DNA from: Verrucomicrobiota bacterium
GTDB lineage: Bacteria; Chlamydiota; Chlamydiia; Chlamydiales; SM23-39
Assembly (NCBI GenBank): GCA_018239895.1
Contig: JAFEGL010000003.1
Span: forward strand, 62,001-126,000
Direction: 5' to 3'
Length of the DNA: 64,000 nucleotides
The notes below the pieces were generated by a model that did no database searches, had not been told where the DNA came from, and worked only from the letters and a program-made list of their open reading frames with translations. Made by a program: the position numbers and the translations under genes. Below, one piece after another: positions 27,112 to 35,872 of this stretch; the first letter of the stretch is position 1, and every line of letters starts with the position of its first letter.

Positions 27112-27656
27112 ACAGCATCCTACTCGCCTCTGCCATTTACATTCTTGCGAATTCCTTTATGGTTCAATCTGAAGCTCTAAAACAGAGCTCTGAATATCAG
27201 TCCCTACACAATTTCGCTAAGAGAGCTGAAACGGAGTTAGGATTGGAAATCTCCGGTTTTGGCAGAACTCAATACATGCCCGATGATTTTCACTTCTCGA
27301 ATTGTTTTATCAATTTTCAACTCCAAACTGAAAAGGTTGTCGATCTAGAAACTGCAAGGTCTCATATAGTCTGTCTTGCGAGGAGCCTCTTAAAAGAAAT
27401 CAATAGCAACTCAAACCAAAAACGAATCGGTCCAGATAACCTCAAGCTGACCATTCGCTTTTGCAAAAAGAACAAAAATTTTGAATCGGGAATATTATTT
27501 GTCTCTCTTAATAAAGGAAATCTAGAGTACACCACCCACCAAATCCCCAAATCAACTAACGGAAAGCCCGCGAACTTTAGTGTATACAGTCAAAAAGAAA
27601 CGTACTCAGAAGCTCTGTGGCTAAGTAAGAAGAATGGAGAATTACAATTATTTTAA
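27108..27656 (+). CDS. Secreted protein, paralogue of the previous gene
   Basis: 182 residues with an N-terminal hydrophobic signal (ILLASAIYILANSFMVQS) but no lipobox Cys, unlike its paralogue. The domain shares the pattern xSGxGxxxxxP...ExARxxxxxLxxxLLxEIN. The two proteins are perhaps a periplasmic and an outer-membrane-anchored version of one fold. No known family was recognised. The start is ATGA-overlapped with the previous gene. The next gene follows after a 12-base gap, so the operon may continue. Confidence 0.78.
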   Translation: MNSILLASAIYILANSFMVQSEALKQSSEYQSLHNFAKRAETELGLEISGFGRTQYMPDDFHFSNCFINFQLQTEKVVDLETARSHIVCLARSLLKEINSNSNQKRIGPDNLKLTIRFCKKNKNFESGILFVSLNKGNLEYTTHQIPKSTNGKPANFSVYSQKETYSEALWLSKKNGELQLF

Positions 27657-27668
27657 TTGGAGAAGTCT

Positions 27669-28484
27669 ATGTTTCGAAAAGCTGGACTGTTGAATTTAAT
27701 AAGCCTACTAACTCCTTGCCTTGCCTTTGCAATGCAAAGTGTGGCGGGCGGCTCTATTTTCATACAGGGGGAAGATGGCAGTGTGACGGAACAAGAAATG
27801 TACCAAAGTCCTGAGGAAAAACAAGACAAGACCATTAAATTTGAAAGATTTACAAAAAGTGAAGCACTTAAGAAATTTCCTAAATGGGTGGCTCCAGATT
27901 CATTCCTAGGAAATTGGGTTATAACATTTGAATCAGCTGAAGGCGTTCCACCGTATACCATCCAAGAAAAGCGAATTGCCCAAGAGAATTACGGCGAATT
28001 TAAACAAATTCGATCGATTTCTATTAGCGACAGCTGCTCTTTGTATACAAAAACCGCTCCTGTTGGCTCTATTGGCCCTGAAAGAGGGATTCTTCCAGGA
28101 GAGCCGATTACTTGGCGCCTCGTCTCCACCGATAAGACTAAGTTCAAAGAGATAAAATTCATTCCGAGACCTATAGTCGCCAAAAACCCGGCAGGAACCA
28201 CTTTGTTGGAGGCCGAACTTCAGTTTGCGCGGCCAACTACATACAAAGTCCTATTCAAAAACATAGACCGGGAAAGGGAGTTTCAATGTATATCCCGATC
28301 AAAAGATGAAACCCTTTCACAGCGATGCAAAGGTTCTTTCGATATGATTGTCTCCCCTGAAGTCATCGGGGCAAATGAGGGTATTTGCAATGTAGAGATC
28401 AAATTCAAAGATTCCGGTGAAACCTATTCTATTGACCTTCCATGGGGCGAGGCTCTTCTTCCTTACTTACGAGGGGAGAAATAA
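27669..28484 (+). CDS. Secreted protein of unknown function
   Basis: 271 residues from ATG 27669, preceded by GGAG at 6-9 bases; a TTG start at 27657 would add four residues. MFRKAGLLNLISLLTPCLAFA is a signal peptide. The mature part is rich in beta-type sequence with few Cys, and no motif was recognised. It is probably the last gene of the run that starts at 24537; the next gene has its own 71-base upstream region and SD. Confidence 0.75.
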   Translation: MFRKAGLLNLISLLTPCLAFAMQSVAGGSIFIQGEDGSVTEQEMYQSPEEKQDKTIKFERFTKSEALKKFPKWVAPDSFLGNWVITFESAEGVPPYTIQEKRIAQENYGEFKQIRSISISDSCSLYTKTAPVGSIGPERGILPGEPITWRLVSTDKTKFKEIKFIPRPIVAKNPAGTTLLEAELQFARPTTYKVLFKNIDREREFQCISRSKDETLSQRCKGSFDMIVSPEVIGANEGICNVEIKFKDSGETYSIDLPWGEALLPYLRGEK

Positions 28485-28555
28485 GCTCTAAACTGAATTT
28501 TATTTAACGCAAAAAATTTTTACTGGTATACTGGTGCGCCATTTTGGAGGATACC

Positions 28556-29524
28556 ATGTTAAAAAGAGCCCTTTTTTTAACCCTTGTGGCTACTACAATT
28601 TTTGCAGACGATGAGATTCCCTCAACACCCAAAATTATCGAACAGATGAAGGTGATTCCTGATCAACTGAAACCGGCTGTTACTCCAGAGCGTTTCCTAA
28701 AACCAGAAAGCAGTTTCCCCTGGATTGACTTCAGTATATATGGAGGGCGCCTCGACGGAAAAAGCATAGAATCTTACAAGTATCTGACTCGGAGCGATGA
28801 GACCGGAATCGCCGAATACGAATGGAATTTAGAAAAAGTGTGGATCCTAGGCGGTCAAGCAAAGTTCAATGTATATGAAGATTATCTCTTTTTTACCCTA
28901 GGTGGATGGAATAAAGTGTCTTCCTCTCCTACAGACATGGTTGCCAAAGATTGGGACAACCCTGCATCGATGATCGTCTCCAATACTTCAAGGATCTATT
29001 CACACCTAGAAAAAGCCTATCAAATTACAGGTGAGTTAACTTGCAAATTCCTCACCTTCAATATTGGACATGGCAATTTCAAACTGGGTTCATTATTTGG
29101 GTACGAAAGCATGAACTTCGAATGGGGAACTCTCAGAGGATCTGGTTTCGAAGAAAAAATTGCCATCCCCTATTTCGGGTTCGCGATCTCTATTGCTTCA
29201 ACCGCAAAATTTTTCAAGATGGATCTTTTCAGTCGACTTTCGCCTTATGCATCTATGAAAGAATGCCATTCCTTAAACCTCAAGGAGACAAATTTTGACA
29301 AGAGTTTCCAAAATGGGAAATATTTCAATATCGGCCTTACGATGTGTTCGCATGTTTGGAAAGGGCTATATTTCGATATGAAATACTACTATGAACGGTT
29401 CATCCAAAACTCAGGCCAATATGAATACAGGACCGTTGGGAAAGATCCGATTCACTATCAAGGGGGTATCGCCACTTTCCACTCCCACGCCAATTTAATG
29501 TACGGGTTTTCCGTCTTATTTTGA
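28556..29524 (+). CDS. Outer-membrane beta-barrel protein
   Basis: 322 residues from ATG 28556 with GGAGG 5 bases upstream. Signal peptide MLKRALFLTLVATTIFA. The mature protein shows alternating aromatic strands (FTLGGWNKV, FDMKYYYERF) and ends in MYGFSVLF, a terminal Phe preceded by alternating hydrophobics, which is the BAM signal. A porin or adhesin-like barrel is likely. No homology with the MOMP-like protein at 45845 can be asserted by eye. Confidence 0.78.
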   Translation: MLKRALFLTLVATTIFADDEIPSTPKIIEQMKVIPDQLKPAVTPERFLKPESSFPWIDFSIYGGRLDGKSIESYKYLTRSDETGIAEYEWNLEKVWILGGQAKFNVYEDYLFFTLGGWNKVSSSPTDMVAKDWDNPASMIVSNTSRIYSHLEKAYQITGELTCKFLTFNIGHGNFKLGSLFGYESMNFEWGTLRGSGFEEKIAIPYFGFAISIASTAKFFKMDLFSRLSPYASMKECHSLNLKETNFDKSFQNGKYFNIGLTMCSHVWKGLYFDMKYYYERFIQNSGQYEYRTVGKDPIHYQGGIATFHSHANLMYGFSVLF

Positions 29525-29610
29525 GCGAATTTCTCTTTTAGATAACCGACACAAGTGGTACTTAGGGCTAATGAACTGATTGTTCAAATGGGCCTTTACT
29601 CCGGAGTGTT

Positions 29611-32600
29611 ATGGTCTCTCAAAAGATGAAATATCTTCTGTCGCTCTCTACGCTACTTCTGGTTTGCAATCCACTGCACGGTGCAACAATCACGGTCACC
29701 CAAAACACAGATAGCGGTTTTGCAGATGTCGGCAACTTTGTCTCAACATCGAATACAGATCTTCGAGGCGCTCTCATCTGGTTGAATAATCCGGCAAACC
29801 AAACAGGCCCCCACACGTTAAACTTCGCTCTGACGAGCGGCAATACGATTACGCTGTCTGGCCCCCTCCCTCCTATTAACTTAGCCTCTGCTGTCACTGG
29901 CGGACTCACTATCGACGGCTCGAATTCGGGGGGAACGGGAGGCGCTATCACCATCAATGGAAATGGTATCTATCGCCCTTTTTTCATCCGCCAAGCGACT
30001 CCATCGAATTTCGTTATGATCCAAAATATGACTCTTACAAGTTGCGGAGCAGTGGGAGGTAATGGAGGAACCGGCGGCGGCGGCGGCGGAATGGGCGCAG
30101 GCGGAGCAATTTTCGTCGACTCAGGAGCAAGTAACGCAAATAGCACTGTGATTCTGCAGAACATTACGTTTGGATCTGGCAATTCCGCAACGGGCGGCGC
30201 TGGGGGGGGGCTTACTGGTTCTGCCAGCGGCGGCGGCGGGGGCGGCGGGGGGCTCGGCGGCAACGGAGGCGCCGGTGGCAACGGAAATGGCAGCAATAAC
30301 GGCGGAGCAGGCGGCGGAGGCGGTATATTTGGAAATGGCGGAGCCGCCACAGCTGCTGCTGGAGGCTCCGCAAACGTCGGAGGCTCGGGCGGCGGAGGCG
30401 GTGCGCTGGCTAACGGAGGTCCTGGGGGCGCAACAGCTTCCAACGCAGCCGGTATTAGCGGGGGCGGGGGCGGCGCGTGGGGCATAGGCACCTCCGGCAC
30501 CGGCAGAGGTGGAGCTGGATCAGATTTTTCAGGGGCTGGAGCTCAGAGCGGTTTTACCAATTCTGCTTTAGGCTCCGGATTTGCCCAGCCAGGCGGCGGG
30601 GGAGGCGGAGGAGGAATCCCTGCTGGAAGCGGCGGCGGAAATGGAGGCACTGGTGCTTCTAGCGGTGCCGGTGGGGGCGGCGGCTCAACTGGATCAGCCG
30701 GAGGGTCAACAACTACACAAATAGGCGGGAATGGAGGAAACTTTGGCGGAGGCGGCGCAGGCGGTTTCATTAGTCCTACGGGCGGAACTGGAGGCGCTGG
30801 GGGTGGTGGAGGCGGCGCGGTTCTCAATGGCGCCGTTGCTGGTGCTGGAGGTTATGGGGGCGGGGGCGGCGGGGCGGGCGTCTACAGCCTTGGCTCTGTC
30901 GGTGTCACAGCCGGTAATGGAGGCGTAACAGGCGGCGGCGGCGGCGGAGCTTCGGGCGCTGGGACAAATACACCCGTTGCAGGAGCTGGAGGATTTGGCG
31001 GCGGCGGCGGCGGAGCAGGGGGCGGGGCTACTACCAGAACGCCAGGGAACGGTGGATTCGGCGGCGGTGGCGGCGGCAGCAATAGCACTGGATCAACAGG
31101 GACAGGCGGTCAAGGCGCTGGATCAGGGATTTCAACGGGCCAAGGCGGCGGCGGCGCGGGCCTCGGAGGAAACGTTTTCATTAATAGTAGTGGTTTTGCC
31201 AACGCGCCTGTTGAGATTAGGGCAAGCTCTGGAACAACAAGCACAACTGGAACTTCAACTACCACAGGCGGTCTAGCTGGTAATGGCGCAGCCAGCGGCG
31301 CTGCCGCGTCGGCAGATGTTCACATCATGGGCGGATCGTCGAATGCGATTTTACTGCTCCGAGCTGTCGGCTTATCTGACACGGTAACTATTGCAGGGAC
31401 CATCGGAGACGATAGCTCCAATACACTCCCCGGAGGCACTTACACAGCAGGGACTGGCATTGGATCGAGAGTTGTCGTTGGCGGTTCAGGCGCAGCGGGA
31501 ACTGTCGTCCTAGGAGGAACAAACACCTTTTCTGGTGTTTCAGGAGGAGCTGGCGTAACGGTGAATAGCGGAACGCTCCAAATTTCAGCAGATGCAAACT
31601 TAGGCAAGTCGACAGCACAAGTGACATTTGCCGGTACATCCACTCTTGCTCCCACAGTAAATTTCACCACAAGCCGTCAAATCAACATTAGCAGCGGCGT
31701 GACAGCGAGCTTCAACCCAACGAGCTCCTTCACAGCTAGCGGCACGATCACAGGGGCGGGAGCTCTCGCTAAAACGGGATCGGGCACTCTGAACTTAACT
31801 GGCACCAGCAACTATGCAGGCGGCACAACTGTGAGTGGAGGCCGTTTGAATGTCAACGGAGGAACCTCTGGGTCCCCGAACATCACGAGCAACGTCACAG
31901 TCAATAACGGAGGAACCTTCGGCGGCAACGGAGCGGTAACGGGAGCCGTCGTCGTTAATAGCGGTGGCGCCATTACCCCTGGAACTTCGATTGGGACGAT
32001 GACCATCACGGGGAACCTCACATTGAATCCAGGAAGCACAACCAATATCGAGATCGACCCAACAACCTTTTCTATCATCAACGTATCTGGAACAGCCGCC
32101 CTCGATGGAACCTTAAACATCATCGCATCGCCCGGCGCGTTCACCACCATCAATTACACAGTTCTCACAGCAGGCTCGTTATCGGGCGCGTTCAGCGGCT
32201 CGCCTGTTGTCCCCTCATTCCTATCTGGCTTATACGTAGTCTACGATTATGTGGCTGGAACCGTGAAATTGATGTATCCAGGACCTACATCTAGCGGTGG
32301 AATTTTTACAGGATTCTTAGGCAATAACGCCAATGCGATCGCAATTGCCAACTACCTAAATGACAATAAAAACTCCCCTTCTCTTCAATCGACCGTGTTA
32401 ACTTTGAGTGGATTAAACGCCTCTCAGCTCTTAGCGGCCCTGCAGAGCATTTCTCCTGGCAGAAACGCCGTTTCCACATACACAACGCAAAACATGGGAT
32501 TTGCAATCAACGGCACCCTTGGAAGCCGCATGTCGGGCAATCGATTTCGCGGCGGAGTTCAGAAGAATCAACCAGCGCTGTCTGCCCTTTTTGCCGAGGC

Positions 32601-33624
32601 AGCTTACCTAAGCTGCAAAGCTGAGAACCCGGTACCTCTCTTGCAGCTAATACCTCTTCAAGATACAGATCTATCAAAAGTAGCTCAACCGGTAGCCATG
32701 ACTCGATGCACTTCCCCATCGAGGTCCGATTCTGACGAGGGGCTAGAATCTCCCTTCGGCTCTGCCCAAACCATGGCCAAAGGTGAAAAAAATTACGCCA
32801 TTTGGCTTGAAGGAATCGGCGATTTCAACAGCCAAAGCTCACAATCCAGCAGCCTAATTCCTGGGTTCCATTCAACCACTGGCGGAGGACTGCTCGGGTT
32901 TGAATATTATGGCGAGGACGGACAGGTGGGCTGCGGAGCCGGATATGCACACAGCTGGATCCACCAGAATCAACATGGAGGCCACAGCGATATCGATTCT
33001 CTCATTCTCATGGCTTATGGAACTGGGTATGTGATGGACGATATGTATTTAGATTTTGGGATGTCGTCGCTAGTGAACTGGAATGACAATCATAGAAATG
33101 TCATTTTCCCGGGATTCAGTGCCACAGCGAAAAGTTCTTACAAAGGATGGCAGCTCGTGCCCCATTTTGGAGGGGGATACGACTGGAATTATAAGTGGGG
33201 AACAATCGAACCCTATTTCTCGTTCGACTTAGCTGTAGCCTTCAACGATAGCTACCAGGAGACAGGAGCTGCTCCTCTCAATATGGGAGTCGACAGCTCT
33301 ACTTCCTACTTTTTACGGAGCGAAGTGGGACTTAGCGCCTATGAAGCTTGGCATTTTTCTTGGGGCTATTTCATCCTCAAGGAGAGCGCAAGCTACGTGA
33401 ATCGACAGCCGTTCGGCCTCGGCAGAACGCAAGCTTTCTTAGTTGGATTCCCAACTGAATTCACTGTCACCTCCTTCAAAACCAACCAAAGTCTCATCTC
33501 TCCCTCAATCGATCTATTCTTCAGAACGAACAATAATTTGTTCTTCTCTCTCTTTTATAAAGGGGAATTTGGATCGGGCTATATGGGCAATGAAGTCCTA
33601 GGGAAGTTTGGGGTCTATTTCTGA
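29611..33624 (+). CDS. Glycine-rich autotransporter
   Basis: 1337 residues from ATG 29611 (GGAG 7 bases upstream). Signal peptide at about 1-25. Residues about 145-530 are dominated by GGxGG and (G)5-8 runs interrupted by Ala, Ser, Asn and Thr, like mycobacterial PE_PGRS domains. Autotransporter-associated repeats follow at about 630-780 (VVLGGTNTFSGVSGG; LAKTGSGTLNLTG). The C-terminal 280 residues form a beta-barrel ending in VLGKFGVYF. It is not a typical chlamydial Pmp: the GGAI and FxxN repeats are not spread along the passenger. The glycine tract is highly GC-rich and likely prone to slippage. Confidence 0.88.
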   Translation: MVSQKMKYLLSLSTLLLVCNPLHGATITVTQNTDSGFADVGNFVSTSNTDLRGALIWLNNPANQTGPHTLNFALTSGNTITLSGPLPPINLASAVTGGLTIDGSNSGGTGGAITINGNGIYRPFFIRQATPSNFVMIQNMTLTSCGAVGGNGGTGGGGGGMGAGGAIFVDSGASNANSTVILQNITFGSGNSATGGAGGGLTGSASGGGGGGGGLGGNGGAGGNGNGSNNGGAGGGGGIFGNGGAATAAAGGSANVGGSGGGGGALANGGPGGATASNAAGISGGGGGAWGIGTSGTGRGGAGSDFSGAGAQSGFTNSALGSGFAQPGGGGGGGGIPAGSGGGNGGTGASSGAGGGGGSTGSAGGSTTTQIGGNGGNFGGGGAGGFISPTGGTGGAGGGGGGAVLNGAVAGAGGYGGGGGGAGVYSLGSVGVTAGNGGVTGGGGGGASGAGTNTPVAGAGGFGGGGGGAGGGATTRTPGNGGFGGGGGGSNSTGSTGTGGQGAGSGISTGQGGGGAGLGGNVFINSSGFANAPVEIRASSGTTSTTGTSTTTGGLAGNGAASGAAASADVHIMGGSSNAILLLRAVGLSDTVTIAGTIGDDSSNTLPGGTYTAGTGIGSRVVVGGSGAAGTVVLGGTNTFSGVSGGAGVTVNSGTLQISADANLGKSTAQVTFAGTSTLAPTVNFTTSRQINISSGVTASFNPTSSFTASGTITGAGALAKTGSGTLNLTGTSNYAGGTTVSGGRLNVNGGTSGSPNITSNVTVNNGGTFGGNGAVTGAVVVNSGGAITPGTSIGTMTITGNLTLNPGSTTNIEIDPTTFSIINVSGTAALDGTLNIIASPGAFTTINYTVLTAGSLSGAFSGSPVVPSFLSGLYVVYDYVAGTVKLMYPGPTSSGGIFTGFLGNNANAIAIANYLNDNKNSPSLQSTVLTLSGLNASQLLAALQSISPGRNAVSTYTTQNMGFAINGTLGSRMSGNRFRGGVQKNQPALSALFAEAAYLSCKAENPVPLLQLIPLQDTDLSKVAQPVAMTRCTSPSRSDSDEGLESPFGSAQTMAKGEKNYAIWLEGIGDFNSQSSQSSSLIPGFHSTTGGGLLGFEYYGEDGQVGCGAGYAHSWIHQNQHGGHSDIDSLILMAYGTGYVMDDMYLDFGMSSLVNWNDNHRNVIFPGFSATAKSSYKGWQLVPHFGGGYDWNYKWGTIEPYFSFDLAVAFNDSYQETGAAPLNMGVDSSTSYFLRSEVGLSAYEAWHFSWGYFILKESASYVNRQPFGLGRTQAFLVGFPTEFTVTSFKTNQSLISPSIDLFFRTNNNLFFSLFYKGEFGSGYMGNEVLGKFGVYF

Positions 33625-33766
33625 TTCGTATTGGATGAGGAGCTTGTTCCCCTCGGCGACGGCGCCGTCAAGCAGTTCGAGCAGAATGAGAAAATCTTTG
33701 AAGACGACTCGATGATCTTCTCTAGAATCCCCATTTTGTTAGAGAGCCTGATTCCTTTCGCTTAGG
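33625..33766 (-). pseudogene. Decayed 3' fragment of the solute-binding protein gene
   Basis: Bases 33625-33669 are identical to 35906-35950 inside the intact gene at 35873-37183. Further upstream on the minus strand the match continues, weaker and with indels: GIRLSNKMGILEKIIE here against GIRLPNYTAVREKIID in the intact protein. The fragment directly abuts the autotransporter stop. The 202 bases from 33767 to 33968 hold no gene; they are AT-rich and probably carry the promoter of the next gene. Confidence 0.75.
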
Positions 33767-33968
33767 AGGACTTCCTAATATTTTTAGTATTTTCTGTACC
33801 ATCCATGAATGCGTCGTATGGTTTGAATATAATTACTAATTTTACAATCAAACCGAACTTTGTTATTTTTTTATCACTAAAATATATTTTCACTTCCTTT
33901 AGCTATTGATTCTAGATTCACTTTTCTATAAAATATCGGCAAAAAATTAATTATTTGGGCAAATATAT

Positions 33969-34370
33969 ATGATTAGCAGCCTCTGGCATGTCACAACATC
34001 AACATTTTCCTTTCTAAGCCAAGCAAAAGATATAAAGGAAATTTACGAAACATATCAGAAAATAAGTAAAGACTGTGAAGAATCAAATAGTTTTTACTGC
34101 GACTTTGCTTCAAAAACAATCAGCAGTTTGATTAGCAATCCAGGAACAGCATTAGCTGCCGCAGTCATTGGAATCTCTATTTCAGGTTTAGCATATTATC
34201 ATTTTGTGAGAATACGACCAAATCGCGAAACCGACGAAAACCAAGAATTAAATAGAAAAATAGCCAGCTATATACGAGTAACAGACGAAGCCAACGAATC
34301 AATAGATCATTCAATTGAAAGAATGACAGGTTTAAGCAGAAAACTAAAAAACTTTAACACAAAGAGATAA
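33969..34370 (+). CDS. Small single-pass membrane protein, AT-rich island
   Basis: 133 residues, unknown family. A single hydrophobic segment (ALAAAVIGISISGLAYYHFV) is near residues 58-78, flanked by a polar N-terminal helix and a charged C-terminal helix. No signal peptide. A TATAAAAT-like box lies at about 33929. It is the first of three closely packed genes: the next starts 2 bases after its stop. Base composition is far more AT-rich than the genes on either side. Confidence 0.65.
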   Translation: MISSLWHVTTSTFSFLSQAKDIKEIYETYQKISKDCEESNSFYCDFASKTISSLISNPGTALAAAVIGISISGLAYYHFVRIRPNRETDENQELNRKIASYIRVTDEANESIDHSIERMTGLSRKLKNFNTKR

Positions 34371-34371
34371 C

Positions 34372-34812
34372 ATGTCAGCGAATACAAATTTGAATAGCTC
34401 TCTTCCTCCTCTCAATATTGGCATACCAGTTCCAATTTCAAGCCCACTAGATACCGACCCAGGAAGTGTAGAAAAAGTTGAATCTTTGGTTCTTGAATCA
34501 AGTTCATCGCCTATATCTATCTCCCCATCTAGTCATATATCCAACATTTTAAATATCTCAAAAGATGAATTCAGAACCTGGAAATTGGTAAACAGAAAAA
34601 TTGAAGAATTTATTTCTAAAATATTCAATGAAAAAGAAACGGTTGATCAAGACCTAAATCCACCAGAAAACAACCGAGAATCAAACGAAAGAATGAATGC
34701 CCTAATTGAAAAGATAACTCAACAGACATCTGTAACCGAACAACTAATTAACAAAATGAAAACAAATATAATTAAACTAAGATCTACAAAAATCAAAGGA
34801 AGCAATGTCTAA
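34372..34812 (+). CDS. Small hydrophilic protein, AT-rich island
   Basis: 146 residues, unknown family. The first 65 residues are Ser/Pro/Leu-rich and disordered-looking; residues 65-146 are helical and charged. No membrane segment. The gene starts 2 bases after the previous gene and its end overlaps the next ATG (34805) by 8 bases. With its neighbours it forms one transcription unit. A secreted-effector role would fit the composition but nothing here proves it. Confidence 0.65.
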   Translation: MSANTNLNSSLPPLNIGIPVPISSPLDTDPGSVEKVESLVLESSSSPISISPSSHISNILNISKDEFRTWKLVNRKIEEFISKIFNEKETVDQDLNPPENNRESNERMNALIEKITQQTSVTEQLINKMKTNIIKLRSTKIKGSNV

Positions 34813-35845
34813 CCAAATACAAGCTTTTTACGAGAAACAAACTTACAACAACGAGAGACAACAAATATTAAACATTTCATTTGTAACACAAATAACTGAA
34901 CTTAACGAAAAAGTATGCGAAATAATTGAAGATTTTAATAAAGCTCAATAAGAAATAGCTAGGCTAAATGAAGAGAATTTAAAGTTAGCCAATGAATGGA
35001 ACAGTTTAAATGGACGTTATGTTCAGTTGTCCGAAACTATTAGTCAAAACAGCTCAAATGACGAAATGGTTTCTAGATTAGTCCAAGAAATTGAATCCGT
35101 AAAATCCATCATGGCCCAATTGGTTAATCAAAATTCAACACTTGTAGGAAGAATTCAAGAACTAGAAGCATACAAGGTCCAACAAAAAGAACAATATGAC
35201 GAATTACATGCTGAGTTTCAAAGTTTGCAACAAATGAAAGAGCAACTTGAAGCTCAAATTGCGTCGCAAACCGAACAACCCTCTGTTGAATCAGATGAGG
35301 ATGAAAAGGAAGAAGAGCCGATTCCTCAAAATATACCCTCCTTAGCTTCACCCTCTGAAACAGACGAAAGCCAGCAAGACCTTCCAAAAATCAGAAGGAC
35401 CATTTCTAACAGAAGATACTTCCCATTAAATATCTTTGACCGCCAAACCGTTGTTTTAAATAATGGGTTTGCATTTGGAACTTATGAACCTTTTAAGAAT
35501 CCGGTTCCATCTTGGCAACGAAATCAAGATATTTTAGTTGCTGAAAACGGAGGCCCAATGGATTCATTCCGCCTCTATAACATTTCAAACAACACTTCAG
35601 CTGGAGCAAGATTTGATTCTGTCCATGAGTCTGAAACCAATGTCCAAAGAATTGAACAAGTCGTGGATAACATCGTCACTCTTTCTAATGGAAGTTCTTG
35701 GACAATAGATTCCAGAGATGTTGAAAAATTGTCTAACTGGGAATCAGATGATAGAATATGCGTAAGCAACAATGCCTCCTACAGCGATATGCAAGGGCTC
35801 TTGATTAACGCTGATAGGGAAGGCGAATACGTTCGAATCGCATAA
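34805..35845 (+). pseudogene. Coiled-coil protein gene with an in-frame stop
   Basis: From ATG 34805 a frame runs 48 codons to TAA 34949-34951 and then stays open in the same frame to 35845 (347 codons in all). The residues on both sides of the stop (EIIEDFNKAQ, then EIARLNEENLKLANEW) continue one coiled-coil pattern. A restart at TTG 35027 or ATG 35066 would give a shorter protein of about 260-272 residues. The C-terminal part (about 35400-35845) holds two related beta units, each with a VxLxNG start (VVLNNGFAFGTYEPF; IVTLSNGSSWTIDS). Either a nonsense mutation or two separate products. Confidence 0.65.
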
Positions 35846-35872
35846 TCCAACTTTTGCTGCAGATATTAAGCT

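Noticed and set aside
29970-31088. Long proline-rich open frames opposite the autotransporter
   Set aside because: They are the reverse complement of the Gly-rich GGC/GGA tract, which cannot readily produce stops. No ribosome site or independent codon pattern was seen.
29611-33624. Classical chlamydial polymorphic membrane protein (Pmp)
   Set aside because: A GGAI-like string occurs in the Gly tract, but the recurring GGAI and FxxN pairs that define Pmps are absent.
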